A stretch of 64,000 nucleotides of DNA. It comes from Roseovarius pelagicus (lineage in GTDB: Bacteria > Pseudomonadota > Alphaproteobacteria > Rhodobacterales > Rhodobacteraceae). Made by a program: the position numbers and the translations under genes. Below the pieces are notes generated by a model. That model was given only the letters and a program-made list of their open reading frames with translations, was not told the origin of the DNA and did not search any database. Where the stretch lies: contig NZ_CP106738.1 of the NCBI RefSeq assembly GCF_025639885.1, forward strand, positions 1,736,001-1,800,000, read 5' to 3'. Shown here one piece after another: positions 26,481 through 35,419 of the stretch; the first letter of the stretch is position 1; every line of letters starts with the position of its first letter.

Positions 26481-26520
26481 CGCCCGCGGATCTGAAAACG
26501 GTTCGCGGGCGCTTCTATTT
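26481..26520 (+). terminator. Probable terminator after ccr
   Basis: An 8-bp GC stem, CGCCCGCG (26481–26488) with CGCGGGCG (26504–26511), encloses a 15-base loop about 25 bases after the ccr stop. The following tract CTTCTATTT is only moderately T-rich, so termination may be incomplete or Rho-assisted. Confidence 0.65.
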
Positions 26521-26549
26521 GGGTCAAGTTCTGTCCAGCCGGTCGCCGA

Positions 26550-26564
26550 TTAACGATCCATTAA
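26550..26564. promoter_or_regulatory. CtrA-type binding site
   Basis: TTAA-CGATCCA-TTAA matches the full CtrA consensus TTAA-N7-TTAA exactly. It lies 67 bases upstream of the ATG of the small protein gene at 26632, inside the gap after the ccr terminator. CtrA is the alphaproteobacterial response regulator that in Rhodobacterales controls motility, gene transfer agents and other traits. Confidence 0.65.
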
Positions 26565-26631
26565 AGCGTTTTGCCTTCTATCTGTTCGAGACCACATTGA
26601 ACGTCGTAACCGATAGCAATCCGGAGCGCAG

Positions 26632-26850
26632 ATGAACAACGAATGGATACTTGATATTTTGACTGACCTGCGCTCGTTTGCTCTGCAAAACGATCTGGAG
26701 GCGCTCGCCGAACAACTTGACCAAACCCGCCTGCTGGCGGCTGTTGAATTGTCTTCACTGTCGGCCAATGCCATTCCATCAGATAGTGAGGCAGACAAGG
26801 TCGAAAGCTCTGCTAACCCGCGCAAGTTCGCTACGCCTACATCCGAGTGA
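26632..26850 (+). CDS. Small acidic hypothetical protein
   Basis: This 72-residue protein starts at an ATG with GGAG five bases upstream. Its N-terminal 50 residues (WILDILTDLRSFALQNDL, then EALAEQLDQTRLLAAVE) are predicted helical and amphipathic; the last 25 residues are Ser/Pro-rich and probably disordered. It has no membrane segment. I recognise it only as resembling small unnamed proteins of Rhodobacterales with a WI–DLL–AEQL pattern. An exact CtrA-type site upstream suggests cell-cycle- or motility-linked expression. The function is unknown. Confidence 0.7.
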   Translation: MNNEWILDILTDLRSFALQNDLEALAEQLDQTRLLAAVELSSLSANAIPSDSEADKVESSANPRKFATPTSE

Positions 26851-26932
26851 TCAACCACCGCACTAAGGCACGCTCATGCCAGCGGGAACCAGATCGGCAC
26901 AGCGGTCAGAACGTCAAAGCAGGTGCGCCCGC

Positions 26933-27799
26933 TCAAGTGGCGCTTGACGCGGCCCAGTCCCAATACATCTCGCGCACTGATTTGGTCACAGGTCCTACTT
27001 GATAATTGCGCCCGTCGAATTCGGTCACTGGCGTGACCTTGCTCATGTTGCCGGACAGGAAAACCTCGTCTGCGTTCTCGAAATCGGCAAAGCTCAGCAC
27101 TTTTTCATGCACCATCATCCCCTCGCGGCGCATATTGTCGATATGACGCGCGCGGGTGATCCCCGCCAGAAACGTACCGTTCGGCACCGGGGTAAACACC
27201 TCACCGTCACGCACCATGAACACGTTCGCAGTCGCGGTTTCGGCGACATTTCCCAACGCATCCGCCACCAGCGCATTTCCGAACCCCTTGGCGCGAACCT
27301 CTGCCAACATACGCGCATTATTCGGGTACAGACACGCCGCCTTAGCGTTCACCACGGCGCTGTCCAGCGTGGGACGACGAAACTGTGTGCGCGTCAACGT
27401 GGTGGCGGCATCTGCGGCTGGCATCGGAATTTCTTCCAACGCCACGGCAAACCGCGTGCTTGATGCCTCCGGGATAATCGCCGAATAACCGCCGTCCGCT
27501 GCCCAGTACATAGGCCGAATGTAAACCGCCGCTCCGATCGGATAGGCCTTCAGGCCGTCCTTGATCAGTGCAACCATGTCCTCGGTGCTGACGGTCGGCG
27601 TCAGCATCAACGCCTCTGCTGACCGATTAACCCGTGCGCAATGAAGATCAAGGTCCGGCGTCAGTCCGTTGACCAGCCGCGCCCCGTCGAACACGTTCGA
27701 GCCAAGCCATGCACCGTGATCCGCAGCATGAATGATCGGCGTGTCGCCGTCATGCCATGACCCTTTGAAATAGGTTCGGATATTTTTTCCAACGGCCAT
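26933..27799 (-). CDS. ilvE: Branched-chain amino acid aminotransferase
   Basis: This 288-residue fold-type IV PLP enzyme transfers amino groups between Leu, Ile or Val and 2-oxoglutarate. Visible landmarks are GAWLGSNVFDGARLVNG near the N-terminus, VNAKAACLYPNNARMLAEV containing the PLP-binding Lys, and ALGNVAETATANVFMVRDG with the conserved Glu of the cofactor site. NGTFLAGITRARH is also typical. It is a stand-alone gene, divergent from cmk and convergent with the small CtrA-linked gene. D-amino-acid aminotransferase and aminodeoxychorismate lyase share the fold, but overall motif spacing favours IlvE. Confidence 0.88.
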   Translation of the reverse strand: MAVGKNIRTYFKGSWHDGDTPIIHAADHGAWLGSNVFDGARLVNGLTPDLDLHCARVNRSAEALMLTPTVSTEDMVALIKDGLKAYPIGAAVYIRPMYWAADGGYSAIIPEASSTRFAVALEEIPMPAADAATTLTRTQFRRPTLDSAVVNAKAACLYPNNARMLAEVRAKGFGNALVADALGNVAETATANVFMVRDGEVFTPVPNGTFLAGITRARHIDNMRREGMMVHEKVLSFADFENADEVFLSGNMSKVTPVTEFDGRNYQVGPVTKSVREMYWDWAASSAT

Positions 27800-27963
27800 G
27801 TGCTGCCCTCCTTTGCCGCGGGCACCCTAGGCGCGCAGCGTACCCTCGTCCAGTGCCTTAGGGGGTTACGCAGAACACGCGGCCTCTCACCAATACGCCG
27901 CTTGGCACCTTGAGCCGAACGCACCGATGCCATACCAAAGGTTCGGATCAAATCGGAGACATC

Positions 27964-28575
27964 ATGGCGTTCACAGTTGCAATCGACGGCCCTGCAGCGG
28001 CAGGCAAGGGCACCGTGGCAAGACAGGTCGCGGCGCATTTCGGGTTTGGTCATCTAGACACCGGTCTACTCTACCGGGCCACAGGGCGCCGCACTCTGGA
28101 CGGGCTGACCCCGATCGAAGCCGCCCGCGCGCTTCGAGCCGATGATCTTGATGCACAGGACCTGCGCTCGCCCGAGGTTGCGCAAGCCGCCAGTCGTGTT
28201 GCCGCTATCCCCGAAGTCCGCGCGGCACTGGTCGATTTTCAGCGCGCATTTGCCCGCCGGGATGGCGGTGCAGTGCTTGATGGGCGTGATATCGGCACAG
28301 TGATCTGCCCCGAAGCCGAGGTGAAACTCTACGTCACGGCCTCGGATGATATCCGCGCCGCGCGCCGGCATATCGAACTGACGGGAAAAGGCCACGACAT
28401 CACCTATGGTGCCGTTCTTGAGGACCTGCGCCAACGCGACGCCCGCGACAGCGCCCGCGCCACTGCGCCGCTGAAACCAGCCGAAGACGCTGTGCATCTG
28501 GATACGTCTCAATTGACAATCGAAGAGGCCGTCGCTGCCGCAATCACCGAGGTTAACGCTGCACGCAAAACCTAG
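27964..28575 (+). CDS. cmk: Cytidylate kinase
   Basis: This 203-residue kinase phosphorylates CMP and dCMP with ATP. It has the P-loop [14 protein letters not shown] at the N-terminus, [10 protein letters not shown] for nucleotide monophosphate binding, [15 protein letters not shown], and [19 protein letters not shown] in the lid and C-terminal part. The ATG at 27964 gives the standard start [10 protein letters not shown]. It lies upstream of rpsA, a common arrangement (cmk–rpsA) in proteobacteria. Here about 240 bases separate the two genes. Confidence 0.96.
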   Translation: MAFTVAIDGPAAAGKGTVARQVAAHFGFGHLDTGLLYRATGRRTLDGLTPIEAARALRADDLDAQDLRSPEVAQAASRVAAIPEVRAALVDFQRAFARRDGGAVLDGRDIGTVICPEAEVKLYVTASDDIRAARRHIELTGKGHDITYGAVLEDLRQRDARDSARATAPLKPAEDAVHLDTSQLTIEEAVAAAITEVNAARKT

Positions 28576-28787
28576 GCGCAGTTCTTCAGCGTTATGGCAC
28601 GGTTATAGCTGCGGGGCTTGATCCCGCCCTCCATCTGACGTATATGCGCAGCCGTCAGCACGGTGATCAACACCGCAAAGCATATGAGCGCGAGCAGGGT
28701 CGGGACTCCTCCGGCCCTCTTTGTTTTGCGAATCGCCCGACCAACGAAACCCTCAAGACCGGCGGAGACAACCGCACGGCCAGACAC
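28572..28787 (-). CDS. Possible small single-pass membrane protein
   Basis: A minus-strand frame ends in a four-base overlap with the cmk stop and fills the gap before rpsA. It encodes a basic N-terminal part ([13 protein letters not shown]), one hydrophobic segment [19 protein letters not shown] and a polar tail ending in Cys-Ala. That is a plausible small membrane protein of about 71 residues if it starts at the GTG at 28787. The start is a guess and no homologue is recognised. It would run antisense to the rpsA leader, so it could be spurious. Confidence 0.35.
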   Translation of the reverse strand: MSGRAVVSAGLEGFVGRAIRKTKRAGGVPTLLALICFAVLITVLTAAHIRQMEGGIKPRSYNRAITLKNCA

Positions 28788-28813
28788 AACACTAGTTAGG
28801 ATTGAAACGCCAC

Positions 28814-30496
28814 ATGGCTGAGAACACATCTATGGAGGAATTCGAAGCCCTCCTGAACGAAAGCTTCGAAATGGACACGCCCGAAGAGGGTACAGTTGTC
28901 AAAGGCAAAGTCATCGCTGTCGAAGCGGGCCAAGCCATCATCGACGTCGGCTACAAGATGGAAGGCCGCGTCGAGCTCAAAGAATTCGCAAATCCCGGTG
29001 AAGCACCAGATATTTCGGTCGGCGACGAAGTCGAAGTATTCCTGCGCTCGGCAGAGAACTCTCGCGGTGAAGCCGTCATTTCCCGCGAAATGGCTCGCCG
29101 CGAAGAAGCATGGGACCGCCTGGAAAAAGCATACGCCGACGATGCCCGCGTCGAAGGCGCGATCTTTGGCCGTGTCAAAGGTGGCTTTACCGTCGATCTC
29201 GGCGGCGCCGTGGCCTTCCTGCCCGGCAGTCAGGTCGATGTACGCCCCGTGCGCGATGCCGGCCCGCTGATGGGTCTCAAGCAGCCGTTCCAGATCCTGA
29301 AAATGGACCGTCGCCGCGGCAACATCGTCGTCTCGCGCCGTGCAATCCTCGAAGAAAGCCGCGCGGAACAGCGTGCCGAAGTCATCGGCAACCTGACCGA
29401 GGGTCAGAACGTCGACGGCGTGGTCAAGAACATCACCGAATACGGTGCGTTCGTGGACCTCGGCGGTGTCGACGGCCTGCTGCACGTGACCGACATGGCA
29501 TGGCGCCGGGTCAACCACCCGTCCGAGATCCTCGCCATCGGCGAAACGGTCAAGGTGCAAGTCATCAAGATCAACAAGGAAACCCACCGCATCAGCCTCG
29601 GCATGAAACAGCTGCAGGACGATCCGTGGGATCTGGTGGCAGCCAAGTATCCGCTGGAATCGACCCACACCGGTCGCGTAACCAACATCACCGACTATGG
29701 TGCGTTTGTTGAACTGGAGCCGGGCGTCGAAGGCCTCGTTCACGTCAGCGAAATGAGCTGGACCAAGAAGAACGTGCACCCCGGCAAGATCGTGTCGACC
29801 TCTCAGGAAGTCGAAGTCATGGTACTGGAAATTGACCAGACCAAACGCCGCGTGTCGCTCGGTCTCAAGCAGACCATGCGCAACCCTTGGGAAGTGTTTG
29901 CAGAAACGCACCCCGAAGGCACCGAGGTCGAAGGCGAAGTCAAGAACATCACCGAATTTGGCCTGTTCATCGGCCTCGACGGCGAAATCGACGGCATGGT
30001 TCACCTTTCCGACATCAGCTGGGACGAGCGCGGCGAAGATGCGATCCAGAACTTCCGCAAGGGCGATATCGTTCAGGCGGTCGTTTCCGAAGTCGACACT
30101 GACAAGGAACGCATCTCGCTTTCGATCAAGGCACTCGGCGGTGACAAGTTTGCCGAAGCCGTTGGCGGCGTCAAACGCGGCTCGATCATCACGGTCGAGG
30201 TCACCTCGATCGAGGATGGCGGCGTCGAGGTCGAATACGAGGGCATGAAGTCGTTCATCCGTCGTTCCGACCTCAGCCGTGACCGCGCCGAACAGCGTCC
30301 CGATCGCTTCTCTGTCGGCAACAAGGTCGACGTGCGCGTGACCAATGTCGACAGCAAGACCCGCCGTCTGGGTCTGTCGATCAAGGCTCGTGAGATCGCC
30401 GAAGAAAAAGAAGCCGTCGAACAATATGGCAGCTCGGACTCCGGCGCATCGCTTGGCGATATCCTCGGCGCAGCGCTGAAACCAAGCGACGATTGA
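28814..30496 (+). CDS. rpsA: 30S ribosomal protein S1
   Basis: This 560-residue acidic protein contains six S1 RNA-binding repeats. Typical cores are VKNITEYGAFVDLGGVDGLLH, TNITDYGAFVELEPGVEGLVH and VKNITEFGLFIGLDGEIDGM, each cut here to its recognisable part, and they are followed by RISLGMKQL-type repeat ends. S1 unfolds mRNA on the 30S subunit and promotes initiation. The start ATG at 28814 (MAENTSMEEF) is standard. A strong terminator follows at 30524. The cmk–rpsA linkage supports the call. Confidence 0.97.
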   Translation: MAENTSMEEFEALLNESFEMDTPEEGTVVKGKVIAVEAGQAIIDVGYKMEGRVELKEFANPGEAPDISVGDEVEVFLRSAENSRGEAVISREMARREEAWDRLEKAYADDARVEGAIFGRVKGGFTVDLGGAVAFLPGSQVDVRPVRDAGPLMGLKQPFQILKMDRRRGNIVVSRRAILEESRAEQRAEVIGNLTEGQNVDGVVKNITEYGAFVDLGGVDGLLHVTDMAWRRVNHPSEILAIGETVKVQVIKINKETHRISLGMKQLQDDPWDLVAAKYPLESTHTGRVTNITDYGAFVELEPGVEGLVHVSEMSWTKKNVHPGKIVSTSQEVEVMVLEIDQTKRRVSLGLKQTMRNPWEVFAETHPEGTEVEGEVKNITEFGLFIGLDGEIDGMVHLSDISWDERGEDAIQNFRKGDIVQAVVSEVDTDKERISLSIKALGGDKFAEAVGGVKRGSIITVEVTSIEDGGVEVEYEGMKSFIRRSDLSRDRAEQRPDRFSVGNKVDVRVTNVDSKTRRLGLSIKAREIAEEKEAVEQYGSSDSGASLGDILGAALKPSDD

Positions 30497-30523
30497 TCGT
30501 CCGCTAGGTTAGAAAATACACTA

Positions 30524-30553
30524 GGCTCCGCCCTCACCCGGCGGGGCCTTTTT
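30524..30553 (+). terminator. Intrinsic terminator after rpsA
   Basis: GGCTCCGCC (30524–30532) pairs with GGCGGGGCC (30540–30548), with one G-U pair and a 7-base loop, followed by five T residues. It lies 27 bases after the rpsA stop. Confidence 0.88.
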
Positions 30554-30582
30554 CATACGCAGAACCATCACAGAACCTGTGC

Positions 30583-30652
30583 TTTTTCTTGGGTAAATAC
30601 CCTGGGGAACGTTGAAAATTTCCCAAATTTTCAACGTTGGGCAAAGCCCCCA
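30583..30652 (+). repeat. Double-hairpin intergenic repeat, copy A
   Basis: The unit reads AAATACCCTGGGG (30595–30607). A perfect 14-bp inverted repeat with a 3-base loop follows (30608–30621 with 30625–30638, arm AACGTTGAAAATTT), then GGGC-AAA-GCCC (30639–30649). The same order of AAATAyCC(T/G)GGGG box, hairpin and GC-rich hairpin recurs at 32385–32444 (minus) and 52282–52338. It sits between the convergent rpsA and soeC genes and may also act as a terminator for soeC. Confidence 0.75.
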
Positions 30653-30706
30653 ACTGCGTGAACGCAAATAGTGAAAATGCGCGCGGCGCAGACGCGCTCA
30701 ATCAGG

Positions 30707-31588
30707 TCACGCGTCTCGCTTCCCATAGTATAGCCCGACCACATGCTCGGCTTCCGCAAAGAACAACCAGCGCGAGGTCGCGACGCCTGCCAGATGGCTC
30801 ACAACCGCTAGCAGCGCAAACAGATGCGCGAACGGTAACAACAGCAAGACGACTGGCAGGACATAGCCTGCCCCAAGTGCGAACAACCGCAGCTTTTGCG
30901 CATGTTTACGGCCGATCACATGCACGAACTCACGCAACAAGTAGTTGGTTCCGGTATGTGGCGGTTCGAACGCGCGCACGGTTGCGCCATCCTTGGCCAG
31001 CCTCGTCGCAGTCGCCAAATTTGTCCCGCTCGCGGCCAATGCCCCATCGCCATGTCGCCACCACAGCACTTGCACCACTGCGGCCACCGGCAGCAGGATC
31101 AGCGCGAATGTAACTTGCCCCGCCAACAGCGCGCCCCCCGCCAGTGCAATCGCCAGATAGAGCGCCGACGTCAGCGGTGTTCTCCAGCGTGGAATTGTCT
31201 TCATCTGGCCGTAGATCATCGAGGTGGTATAAACCGTGCCCAGAGACAGCACTGCGCCGATCCAGCCCATCACGCTCCAACGCTCGTCTAGGAACACCAG
31301 CCCAGTGCCGAATACCCCCATCGCCACCAGCGCCGTGACTGCGGCCCATCCCTCCCGGCTCAGCCAGGACGAGCGCCATTGCGTAAATGCTTTCAATGCC
31401 CGCTCCGGGTGGCCCAGGTGAAAGGTCGATGAAATCAGTCCGCCAACGGCCAACAGATAGGCAATCACGAAAAATGCAAACGCTGTCCAGCCACGTACAT
31501 CGGGCAATCCGATCCCCAACCAGAACAGCAGACCGAAACCCAGCCCCGACAGGGTGGTAAAGACGATAACAGACGGTGCCGGATACAT
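30707..31588 (-). CDS. soeC: Sulfite dehydrogenase (quinone) membrane anchor subunit SoeC
   Basis: This 293-residue DmsC/NrfD-like integral membrane protein has about eight hydrophobic segments. Family landmarks are FHLGHPERALKAFTQWRSSWLSREG near the N-terminus (given here only as FHLGHPERA and SSWLSREG) and RWLFFAEAEHVVGLYY at the end. It would anchor the SoeAB catalytic pair on the cytoplasmic face and pass electrons from sulfite to ubiquinone. It starts at the base where soeB ends, so translation is coupled. Sequence alone could also fit DMSO reductase DmsC; the xsc operon context selects Soe. Confidence 0.87.
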   Translation of the reverse strand: MYPAPSVIVFTTLSGLGFGLLFWLGIGLPDVRGWTAFAFFVIAYLLAVGGLISSTFHLGHPERALKAFTQWRSSWLSREGWAAVTALVAMGVFGTGLVFLDERWSVMGWIGAVLSLGTVYTTSMIYGQMKTIPRWRTPLTSALYLAIALAGGALLAGQVTFALILLPVAAVVQVLWWRHGDGALAASGTNLATATRLAKDGATVRAFEPPHTGTNYLLREFVHVIGRKHAQKLRLFALGAGYVLPVVLLLLPFAHLFALLAVVSHLAGVATSRWLFFAEAEHVVGLYYGKRDA

Positions 31589-32352
31589 TAGAGTTTCTCC
31601 AGTGTACGATCAAGCCAGCCAAGAAAGCCCGTCGGTTCGTCCATTACCGTTTCCAGAAACGGGGCCAGCACATCAATTTGATCCATCTGGTCCTTCGGGC
31701 GGGGCGGCAGGTATTGATTGACAGGTTTCGTGCCCTGTTCGGGCATCAGGTCCATGCCACCACGTTCGGCCGTCAGTCGGCTCACGTTGCTGTCCGGATC
31801 GGCAAAATCGCCGAAATACCGCGCGCCCGCAGGACAGGTGCGCACACAGGCTGGCTCGCGATCCACCTCCGGCAGGTTTTCATTGTAAATCCGGTCAACG
31901 CAAAGCGTGCATTTCTTCATCACACCTTCCTCGGCATCCATCTCGCGCGCGCCGTAGGGGCATGCCCACGCGCATAACCCGCATCCGATGCAATCGCTTT
32001 CATTGACCAGAACAATCCCATCCTCGACCCGTTTATAGCTGGCTCCGGTCGGGCAGACGGTCACACAAGGCGCATCCTCGCAATGCAGGCAGGATTTCGG
32101 AAAATGGACCAGCTGCGCTGCCGGGTGCGGCATTGCAGAGGTCGCCAGCGGCTGCACTTCATAGCTGTGTACGCGGTTCAGGAACGTGCCCGATGGCGCG
32201 GCGCCGTACGGGTCCTGATCACTCAACGGTGCGCCATAATTCTCGGTATTCCAGCCTTTGCAACTGATCACACACGCATGGCATCCCACACAGGTGTCGA
32301 GGTCGATCACCAGCCCGAGCTTCTTTTTCGTTGTTTGAGGAAGCGTGGTCAT
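31588..32352 (-). CDS. soeB: Sulfite dehydrogenase iron-sulfur subunit SoeB
   Basis: This 254-residue protein has four Cys clusters for [4Fe-4S] centres: CVGCHACVISCKGWN, CLHCEDAPCVTVCPTG, CIGCGLCAWACPYG, and CTLCVDRI with CVRTCPAG. It has no signal peptide and so is cytoplasmic. It relays electrons from the molybdenum subunit SoeA to the membrane subunit SoeC. A 106-base gap separates it from soeA, and a double-hairpin repeat (copy B) fills most of that gap, which is unusual inside a tightly packed operon. DmsB is the closest alternative; the operon context favours SoeB. Confidence 0.88.
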   Translation of the reverse strand: MTTLPQTTKKKLGLVIDLDTCVGCHACVISCKGWNTENYGAPLSDQDPYGAAPSGTFLNRVHSYEVQPLATSAMPHPAAQLVHFPKSCLHCEDAPCVTVCPTGASYKRVEDGIVLVNESDCIGCGLCAWACPYGAREMDAEEGVMKKCTLCVDRIYNENLPEVDREPACVRTCPAGARYFGDFADPDSNVSRLTAERGGMDLMPEQGTKPVNQYLPPRPKDQMDQIDVLAPFLETVMDEPTGFLGWLDRTLEKL

Positions 32353-32384
32353 GTTGGCGCTCCATGCTTTGTCAGGGCGTGCAC

Positions 32385-32455
32385 GGGGGCCAGCCCCCAG
32401 CGTTGAACGACAGGAGATTTCTCAACGTCCCCCGGTATATTTTCGGTCAGAAGAT
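32385..32455 (-). repeat. Double-hairpin intergenic repeat, copy B (between soeA and soeB)
   Basis: Read on the minus strand, this is GAAAATATACCGGGGG (32444–32429). An inverted repeat CGTTGA/TCAACG follows (32427–32422 with 32406–32401, 15-base loop), and then GGGGG-CTGG-CCCCC (32398–32385). It has the same three-part design as the copies at 30583 and 52275. It lies entirely between the soeA stop and soeB start and could alter the transcript ratio of the two subunits. Confidence 0.7.
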
Positions 32456-32458
32456 GCT

Positions 32459-35287
32459 TCATTTCCCCACCTTCCAGACCAGCGTATCCGGCCCCGTTCC
32501 GACGGGTGATTTGAGTGGGCTGAATGCTGGCTTGGCTTCTTGCGGGGCCTGCACCTTTTCGATCTTGACGCGCAGATCGAACCACGCCGCCTGCCCCGTC
32601 ACCGGATCCGAATTGGACCAACGCATGCCATCGCCGCGTTCGGGCAGCAGTTCGTGGATGAGGTGGTTCAACAAGAACCCCTCGTTCGCCTCGGGCGCAT
32701 CTTCGTCCAGCGCCCAGGCGCCCTTGCGCTTGCCAATCGCATTCCACGTCCAGACTGTGTTTTCGTTCAGCGCCGCCATATGCGCAACCGGCACCGTGAT
32801 GTCGCCGTGATGCGAGCTGACGCGCGCCCAGTCACCTTCGACAAATCCGTTGGCCTGCCAGATTTTGGTCGGCACATAGAGCGGATTGCGCCCATGGATC
32901 TGGCGTAGCCATGCATTCTGCGTGCCCCAGCTGTGATACATGGCCATCGGGCGTTGGGTCAGGGCATGAATGGGGTATTCGCCTGTGTCAACATGCGCGT
33001 CCTCCAGCGCCGGATACCAGCGCGGCAGTGGGTCAAGCGTCTGCTTGATCCGATCACGCAGGTGATCGGGTGGTTGCCGGTCGCCATGTCCTTCTGCAGC
33101 CAGCTGAAATTTACGCATCGGCTCAACATATAGATCAAAGATGTAGGGCTGCGGGCTGTCAAACAGCCCCATCCCCACAGCCCAATCCTGATAGGCGGTG
33201 TTCCACGGTTTGTAGTAGTTCGCGCCCTCCGGAATGTGCTCGGCAAAGAATCCGCCATTCTTGATATAGGCATCAAGTTGTGCCGCGTTCGGACTGCCGC
33301 GCCCATGCTGCAACCCATTTTCACCCATCCGCCAGCCCGCCAGCGGGCCGATGCCGGGGCGTCGTTCGTGATTGGTGATGTAATCAGCGTAATCTTCGTA
33401 TTTCTGGCTGCCATCCGCATCGGTAAAAGCCGGCAGGCCCAGACGCGCGCCCAATTCGCACAGGACCGATTGAAACCCGCGCACATCTCTATCCGGCTCG
33501 ATCACCGGCCAGCGGATCGCGTCAGCGGCAGCATCCGCCTCGCAGATTGGCCGGTCCAGTAGCGAAATGCAGTCATGGCGCTCCAGATATGTGGCATCAG
33601 GCAGGATCAGATCAGCATAGGCGACCATCTCCGAGCTGTAGGCATCTGAATAGATGACGCGCGGGATCACATAATCGCCATTCTCATCCGTGTCCGTCAG
33701 CATCTCCATCGTGCCAGCCGTGTTCATCGAGGAATTCCATGACATATTCGCCATGTAGAGAAAGAGGGTGTCGATCTTGTACGGATCGCCTGCATGGGCG
33801 TTCGAGATGACCATATGCATCATCCCGTGGCTCGACATCGGGTTTTCCCATGTGAACGCCTTGTCGATACGTGCGGCCGTACCGTCATCCTTCAGGGCTA
33901 AATCTTCTGGCCCTTGCACAAAGCCCAGATGGGGCCCGTTTAGCGGTGCGCCGGCATTCACGCCGACATGCGGCTTGGGGTGGGCGCTGACCGGCTTTGG
34001 ATATGGCGGTTTGAACCGGAAACCGCCGGGCACTTCGACGGTGCCAAGGATGATCTGCAATACATGCAGCGCGCGGCAGGTCTGGAACCCGTTGGAATGT
34101 GCCGAAATCCCCCGCATCGCATGAAAGCTGACCGGGCGGCCTTGCATCGTCTTATGCGTCTCGCCACGAAAATCTGTCCACTCAATATCCAGATCGAACG
34201 CCTCGTCAAAGGCAACGCGGGCGATCTCGGCTGCGATTGCCTTGATCTTCTCCGGCTTGATGCCACACCGCTCAGCCACCGCTTCCGGAGCGTATTGTTT
34301 ATCCAGATAGCGTTCGGCCATCAGATGCATCACCGGGCGGTGCGTGACGCCAGCGGCGCGGTGCGTAGCACCCAGATCGGGGCGTATGCCGGGCTGATCA
34401 AACGCCGCCAGCTTGCCCGTTCTACGGTCGATCACCAGCGGCTTGCCGTTATCGTCGCGCAGGAACAGGCCGAATTCAGGTGATTTCGGATCGCCATTTA
34501 ACAGCACCGGCGCGTTGGTGTAGCGCGCGAGGTAATCAAGATCGATCTTGCCCGCCTTCATCAGCTCGTGGATCAATGACAGGATAAACAGTCCATCGGT
34601 GCCCGGCGTGATCCCGACCCAGTCGTCAGCAATCGCGTTATAACCAGAGCGGATCGGGTTGACCCCGATCACCCGCGCACCGCGCGCCTTGATCTTGCCC
34701 AATCCCATCTTGATCGGGTTGCTGTCATGATCCTCGGCCACACCAAACAGCATGAACAGCTTCGTATGATCCCAATCGGGCTGGCCAAATTCCCAGAATG
34801 CGCCGCCCATCGTATAAATGCCAGCCGCCGCCATGTTGACCGAACAGAATCCGCCATGCGCAGCATAGTTGGGTGTACCAAAACTCTGCGCCCACAGGCT
34901 GGTAAAACTCTGGCTCTGATCGCGCCCGGTGAAAAACGCCAGTTTCTCGGGGTTCTTCTGTCGAATGGGCGCGAGCCAGTCGGTCGCGAGGTCCAGTGCT
35001 TCGTCCCAGCTGATTTCCTCGAATTCGCCCGACCCGCGCGGGCCGACCCGTTTCAGCGGCGCGCGCAGGCGCGAGGGTGCATTGACCTGCATGATGCCAG
35101 CACTGCCCTTGGCACATAGAACGCCTTTGTTGACCGGATGATCTCGATTGCCCTCGATATAGGCGACCTTGCCATCCTTCATATGCACATTGATGCCGCA
35201 ACGGCAGGCGCACATGTAACAGGTGGTGCGGCGCACTTCGTCCGAAACCGGTGGCGAGGTGTCGAGTTTCGGAGGATTTTGCGTCAT
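32459..35287 (-). CDS. soeA: Sulfite dehydrogenase molybdopterin subunit SoeA
   Basis: This 942-residue molybdopterin-guanine-dinucleotide oxidoreductase of the DMSO reductase family has an N-terminal [4Fe-4S] motif, TCYMCACRCGINVHMKDG with CAKGSAG. Mo-cofactor-binding segments follow, including FCSVNMAAAG and ARGARVIGVNPIRSGY. The C-terminal dinucleotide-binding domain includes HALTQRPMAMYHSW and LYVPTKIWQANGFVEGDW. No Tat signal is present, consistent with the cytoplasmic SoeABC type. It oxidises sulfite, released by Xsc, to sulfate. It follows ackA by about 130 bases in the xsc operon. Other substrates of this family cannot be excluded by sequence alone. Confidence 0.88.
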   Translation of the reverse strand: MTQNPPKLDTSPPVSDEVRRTTCYMCACRCGINVHMKDGKVAYIEGNRDHPVNKGVLCAKGSAGIMQVNAPSRLRAPLKRVGPRGSGEFEEISWDEALDLATDWLAPIRQKNPEKLAFFTGRDQSQSFTSLWAQSFGTPNYAAHGGFCSVNMAAAGIYTMGGAFWEFGQPDWDHTKLFMLFGVAEDHDSNPIKMGLGKIKARGARVIGVNPIRSGYNAIADDWVGITPGTDGLFILSLIHELMKAGKIDLDYLARYTNAPVLLNGDPKSPEFGLFLRDDNGKPLVIDRRTGKLAAFDQPGIRPDLGATHRAAGVTHRPVMHLMAERYLDKQYAPEAVAERCGIKPEKIKAIAAEIARVAFDEAFDLDIEWTDFRGETHKTMQGRPVSFHAMRGISAHSNGFQTCRALHVLQIILGTVEVPGGFRFKPPYPKPVSAHPKPHVGVNAGAPLNGPHLGFVQGPEDLALKDDGTAARIDKAFTWENPMSSHGMMHMVISNAHAGDPYKIDTLFLYMANMSWNSSMNTAGTMEMLTDTDENGDYVIPRVIYSDAYSSEMVAYADLILPDATYLERHDCISLLDRPICEADAAADAIRWPVIEPDRDVRGFQSVLCELGARLGLPAFTDADGSQKYEDYADYITNHERRPGIGPLAGWRMGENGLQHGRGSPNAAQLDAYIKNGGFFAEHIPEGANYYKPWNTAYQDWAVGMGLFDSPQPYIFDLYVEPMRKFQLAAEGHGDRQPPDHLRDRIKQTLDPLPRWYPALEDAHVDTGEYPIHALTQRPMAMYHSWGTQNAWLRQIHGRNPLYVPTKIWQANGFVEGDWARVSSHHGDITVPVAHMAALNENTVWTWNAIGKRKGAWALDEDAPEANEGFLLNHLIHELLPERGDGMRWSNSDPVTGQAAWFDLRVKIEKVQAPQEAKPAFSPLKSPVGTGPDTLVWKVGK

Positions 35288-35419
35288 GTAGGCTTCCTGT
35301 CTCTTCCGGCTGTTACGTTAGGCCACGCCGCACGCGCAGACGACCCCTTTTCCTAAACTCTTATGCAGCCCCTCAGGTGGGCTTAGCTCACACACCCGGC
35401 ACACTGACGCGGCTATGCC

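Noticed and set aside
28796..30424. A 542-codon open frame antisense to rpsA
   Set aside because: It is the mirror of rpsA codon bias; the protein has no recognisable family features, while the plus strand encodes a canonical S1.
32385..32398. Reading the GGGGG-CTGG-CCCCC hairpin between soeA and soeB as a simple terminator
   Set aside because: It has no T tract, lies inside an operon and shares its surrounding layout with two other copies, so a repeat element explains it better.
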